Positions 57,946 through 62,422 of a DNA stretch of 62,422 nucleotides are shown piece by piece. The stretch is from Welwitschia mirabilis (lineage: Eukaryota; Gnetophyta; Gnetopsida; Welwitschiales): positions 195,079,100 through 195,141,521 of the forward strand of contig JBOZIK010000001.1 in assembly GCA_051453625.1 (NCBI GenBank). Direction: 5' to 3'. The stretch's first letter is position 1, and each line of letters starts with the position of its first letter. The position numbers were made by a program, and so were the translations under genes. The notes under the pieces are model-generated. The model did not search any database. It was not told where the DNA came from and saw only the letters and a list, made by a program, of their open reading frames with translations.

Positions 57946-57988
57946 GGTAGTGAAGTGAACAAATTAAACGCTTTCACGCTGCGTCACA

Positions 57989-59879
57989 TAGTCCCTTTTA
58001 AATATTATTTTATTATTTTTTTAATTTGAGTTTTGTTTGTTCAATACTTTTTTAGTGTTGTACTTACATAGGGGATTGATGTGTTAGATATATGACATCT
58101 ATCATGATTTTTATTTCCTATGTTCCATTGAAGGTGACCCATATATAGATGATGGTTATCTTTTGATATCAGAAGTTCTTTTATTTTCTTTCATAAATTT
58201 CAGATTTGTTGTCAAGGACATGTTGCCTACTTATAAAGCTCTTGTTTCTTAACAAATAATCATTTTGGATTAAGAAAATGATGAAAATCTTTGCAATTTC
58301 CTTTAATTAACTTACTTAGTTGTTTGTTTTATGAATGATAACTTGTAGTGCTTAAGAGGATAATGTCTATTGTTTTACCCTTTTTTAAAAGAATTTTACT
58401 TTCTTTGGATTTATTTTATTTGATTTAAATGAATGACTTCTAGATTTAAAATTCCCTTACATCCGTTGTAGACTTATAACAATTGTCATTTCATCTCATA
58501 TAATTGACAATTATAGTTTTTATTTTAAGGCTGTTATACTCTATGTTAGTACTTAGGACATATTTCTTTAAAATATACAATACAAATTAAAGAAAGAAAA
58601 CATTAAGGTCTTTCTTGAACATCATTTGCCAAGGTATAGCTCATAAAACTTTTTGTTTCCTTAATGCACTTATACTTTGAATGGATGACATAAATAGTGC
58701 TACAAATCCCTCCCTTTTTCCTCACTTGTTTTTGAATTTATTTTATTATTGGTTAAGAGAATAATTTTCTCTCTCTTACCTAGTAATTAAAACTATGTCA
58801 TTCATTTTTACATGATAAGAGAATGCTTACTAGAATGGACTTGATGAGTACTTAAACATCTTACCATCATTCTAAGATCAAGAATCAGAGGTACACATTG
58901 AGTAGTATTGTACAGCTTTAATATTTTTTATCTTTGTATTGACTTATTTATTTTTACAAAATTTTGTTTCAAACATAAATTTCTATCTAAAATACATTGA
59001 AATTAACTCATTAAACATTATAACATAATTCTCTTACTGATATTTAAGCCTAGTTCTTGTCTTTATAAATTTATTTGTATAATTGTGTTCTTATCCCACT
59101 GTTAATAACTAGTTAACTCTAATATGAAGGTTAGCACAAATAACCACCATCTAAAGATGCCTGATATCTTAAAATCTTTTAAAGGTATACTCTTTTTGGG
59201 ATTCATTAGGGCATTAATGCTCCATTTCAACCCATGTTGCTCTAAGTTTCAACAAGTTTACCCAAATATTTTCTTCACTTAGCCTAACCCACACATCTAA
59301 CTTGACATACATAAAGCCTAAAAATGACATCTACATTCATCATCACTTCATCATCATCAAGTAGTCAACATTGAATTTTATAGTAGTGCCTCCAACAGTG
59401 ATGATGTCCTATGTTTGGATCATGTATTATGCATAAACATAGCAGTGACTTGTGATGCAAACCATACTACTACTTGTCCTCAGCCTAATCACTATCACTA
59501 TATGCCTCTTTTGATATAGCCTCCTTCACCGATATAAATAACTTCCCACCCGATTGTAGAAAATACATCATCATCATCAACACTACAAAACCCACAATGA
59601 TTACATCCATTAACAAAAGCCCTTGTTAGTCTCCATCATGAAGTTAGTGAAAAATAACAATTGTATGATGATCGCACTAGAGTTGCCACCAACATGAACT
59701 ATACTAGAGATAATTTCAAGCGAGTAATGAAAAATGAAATGGATAATCTCATAAGTGGCATCATAAGAACCCTACATGAATACCAAAGACAACAAAAGCA
59801 AACAAACCAACATCAGTAATGAAGAGCCTACATGGCCTAGAAGAATACACAACTTTGTCATCACATGTTTTTAAAGCTA
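57989..59879. other. AT-rich stretch, nothing recognised
   Basis: No domain was found. The part 59,340-59,880 is less AT-rich, contains CATCATCATC runs, and keeps short plus-strand frames rich in Ser, Lys and Asn that might be a very old gag. I cannot support that further. Confidence 0.4.
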
Positions 59880-62422
59880 ATATCTAGAGGTAGTTGTGCA
59901 TGCTAAAGCATTTTTTAGTTCTACCAATGCTTATTCTCAAACCTAGACAATTGCAGAATTCATCCAAATTATGAGGTGTCTCTTTCATACGTGTTTCAGA
60001 TGTGGAATTAATGTGGCATCATTCGCTTAAAGGAAAATATCTATTAATACATCCCCAATTTTAATAGAGTGATCTATGGAAACATCATGCATTCATTCCT
60101 CTAATTTTTTAATAAAAGTTCTAGGTAAGGTAGGAGAAAGAGGACATCCTTGTTTTAGTCAAAATTTTCTCAAATTTTAAAAGGTTCTTTTTTGAATTAA
60201 CATCTTTAAATCTAATGAGAACTTCTTCATATAATTTTTGAATGCCAGATAGAAGATTTGTAAGCATATGTATGTTGAATAAACACTACAATAACTTATC
60301 TTCAATTATTAAATCATAAGATTTTGAAAAATCAACAAAGCAAATGAAAATCTTCTTTTTAAGTTTCTTTGCAAAATCTAAGCAATAATGAAAAGTGACT
60401 AAGTTATTAATGGTAAAACAATTTTGATAAAAACTTGTCCATGAATTACTCTTATTTTATCTTTCTCTGTCCACTTGCAAACCCTTCTTTCTAATAAAGT
60501 TCACAAAAGCTTAGGAAAATTTTTTTTCGATAACAATAAGTCTACAATTATTCAAATATGCTCCCTTACCTCTTTTTAATAAAATCAGAATTGTGCTAGC
60601 TTTTCATTTTCTATCCAACCCTTCATGAAGATGCTTATTTAGTTTCTCCTATATTGCTTTGTAGATTGGACTTCCTCCCTATTTAAGCAACTTTGCATAA
60701 AAACCAAGGCTATCCATTACACTACTAGTATTGGGTGTTAGAATACATTCTACGAGTTCATTGAAAGTTACCTAGACATTTGCACAAGAAAGCACATACA
60801 CTCCTATTTCCTTCAAATTATAAAAGGTTTTCAAAGAAGCATTTGATTTTGCTGAAGAAAAATATAAACTCCTATTTTTTATAATTCTAAAATATCTACC
60901 ATATTTTGTTTGGCTCATTTCTAATCATATAGAGAAATTAAGCTTGTTTGTATTTTATAAAGGCATGCTTCTTATTTCAAGTTAATTTCTTATAAGCTTT
61001 TATTGTTGCATCTTTTTGTTTATCCATTTGTCTTTCTATATCTAATCTAACATTTTTGCATTCTTTATCAAACCATCTTTTAGTCACTTTGTTCTAACAC
61101 ATTGCAATTTATTGTAATACTTGTTTTTAAAATCTTTGGTGATTCAATGATAGATCTTAAACTTTAATTTTTCACGTGACTTACAACAGTGAAACCCAAG
61201 ACATGATGTTTGGATTATCTAATGCATCACAAATCTTAAAATTCTAAATCAAATGAACACTTTGTGGATTAGTTAGAATGAAATCAATGTAAGAATTTCC
61301 TTGGGGCCTTGTAAAAGTGGCCAAACTTGATTTTCGAAAAATTTCATACCATTAACAATAAAAAAGATTCATACTTTGGCACCATGAAAGAACATATTTC
61401 TCTTTCCTTGAAATTCATCTTATAAAGATCAAACCCAATGATCATCAATATAATCATCCATCCAATGATTAATTATACCCATTTCAACATCTTGATTTGC
61501 CTCTTACTAACTCTTGCATTAAAATCACCATAGATAAGAATATTTCTTCAATCTAAAAGTGTCTAAAATGTTGTCTTCAAATAAACAAAATGAAAGATCA
61601 TCATATATTCCTAAAATATTATAATGAAAGCACAAAAATAAGATCCTTTGAAGTGAGGAGAAATTTTAAGCCAAATAAACTATTTATTCTTTTCAACCAA
61701 GATAATATGAATGAATCCTTTCACATTATTCTTGACAAAGCAAGTGCTTTTACCAAAGGATCTATCTCTTCTATTTCTTCAATGATTAAAAACATAGAAC
61801 AAAAGACATCTTGCGATATGAACTTCTTCTGAATATTTGTCTTCCATGTTTTAACAAAGCCAAAGATGTCAAAATCATTAAAAAAATTAATATTGTCCAA
61901 AGCTATTACTTTGTTTGCACAACAACCAGTAATATTAAGGAAGCCATAAAACAAGTTCCCATTTAAATATGCAACCATGCCTTTTACTCTGAGAGCGTTT
62001 ATTTTTTTTTAATTTCTTTTTTTGTGCTTTCTCCACAAATTCCTTTTTTGGGATTATTTCTTTCCTTTTTAAGTGGATTTAATTATCCCATACATAGTTT
62101 TGAGGTTTTAAACCTTAAAACTTCATAATAGTATGCCAAGATCCATCCTTCTTTTCTTCTTATTCATTTTCTGGAGTTCCATAATTTGGAGATTAAGAGT
62201 TGTTTTTACTTCTTGTCTTGCACCTGAAGATCCTCATATACCAACGTCTTCATATCATCTTTTTAGATGGTCTTTATCTTTTCTTATAACTCGTTTAGGA
62301 ATAAAAGAATCTTGAGGTGGTTGGAGTATTATTAGAGAACCTATAGCTAACCCAAGTCTTTGGAGTTACGAAGGCGTGGCTAGAGCCCATATTGTTTTTT
62401 CTGGCTTGTGCTTTTTATTAGT
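59880..62422 (-). mobile_element. LINE copy 3 (ORF1 end, endonuclease, reverse transcriptase)
   Basis: On the minus strand, the right end aligns with the ORF1 part of copies 1 and 2. The endonuclease starts at about 61,960 (NDFDIFGFVKTW) and carries the catalytic motif GDFNAR at 61,529-61,512. RWFDKECKNVRLDIERQMD follows at 61,078. The reverse transcriptase shows CFVDFSKSYDLI near 60,350-60,305, LKQGCPLSPTLPR at 60,159-60,119, ANDATLI at 60,029 (YADD in the family), and LDEFCNCLGLRI in the next frame. The copy stops at about 59,880, well before the C-terminal CxxC block seen in copy 2, so its 3' end is missing. Its 5' end lies beyond the window. Stops and frame changes make it inactive. Confidence 0.82.

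Larger units (their letters stand above)
57652..57988 (+). repeat. 3' LTR of a compact gag-LTR element
   Basis: The segment starts TGATGTGGAATGATGTGACC and ends near GCGTCACA. It contains a TATA box, an AATAAA signal and three GAATGA units, the layout of an LTR with U3, R and U5. A second copy was not found in the window and may lie in the 810-N gap. The LTR call therefore rests on its internal signals and the preceding purine tract. Confidence 0.55.

Noticed and set aside
1-62422. CRISPR array, operons, bacterial or phage genes
   Set aside because: No regularly spaced identical repeats with unique spacers and no compact coding organisation are present. All features fit a plant nuclear repeat landscape.

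Overview
This window looks like intergenic DNA from a large, repeat-rich seed-plant nuclear genome, perhaps a gymnosperm. That assignment is inference from the mixture and great age of the elements. The recognisable families are a Ty1/copia element with an initiator-Met primer site, several Ty3/gypsy relics whose proteins resemble the Athila/Tat type, one LINE family with endonuclease and reverse transcriptase, and tRNA-derived SINE-like heads. The sequence is very AT-rich. Almost every coding relic is broken by stops and frameshifts, many of them C/T or G/A transitions, as expected for old, methylated transposons. I see no intact host protein gene, rRNA, functional tRNA or CRISPR array, and no operon-like layout.

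Layout. 0.5-1.6 kb: start of a LINE (copy 1) running into an assembly gap. 1.7-10.2 kb: minus-strand gypsy element (element 1) with two LTRs, gag and protease but no visible polymerase. 10.2-14.2 kb: short tandem duplications, a pair of related 0.6-kb repeats and a GC-richer block without a recognisable gene. 14.2-20.8 kb: a second LINE copy split by a 2.9-kb non-coding insertion that carries reiterated LTR/primer-site junctions and a 36-bp tandem repeat with a 173-bp higher-order period. 22.6-24.6 kb: gypsy relic A. 25.0-29.5 kb: an inverted pair of related repeats around a gag relic, one arm holding a SINE with a target-site duplication. 29.7-36.6 kb: a copia element with both LTRs, primer site, purine tract and decayed gag, protease, integrase and the start of RT. 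39.2-44.7 kb: LTR element with integrase C-terminus only. 44.8-48.2 kb: gypsy relic B with RT, RNase H and integrase.

51.3-52.6 kb stands apart: it is GC- and CpG-rich, unlike all the decayed elements, and is followed by T-rich intron-like sequence. It is the best candidate for a real gene end or another unmethylated region. 53.6-55.1 kb is a TA-rich low-complexity tract. 57.3-58.0 kb holds a little-decayed gag-like fragment joined to a purine tract and an LTR. 59.9-62.4 kb is a third LINE copy on the minus strand that runs off the window.

The three LINE copies and the two gypsy relics can be aligned with each other by eye, which allows nested insertions, deletions and suspicious assembly joins to be read out. 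I did not find evidence of a new biological system. The most useful observations are the CpG-rich block, the compact gag-LTR element, the SINE insertion with its duplication, LTR-internal minisatellites that differ in copy number, a catalytic-residue change shared by two LINE copies, and two contig joins that look artefactual.
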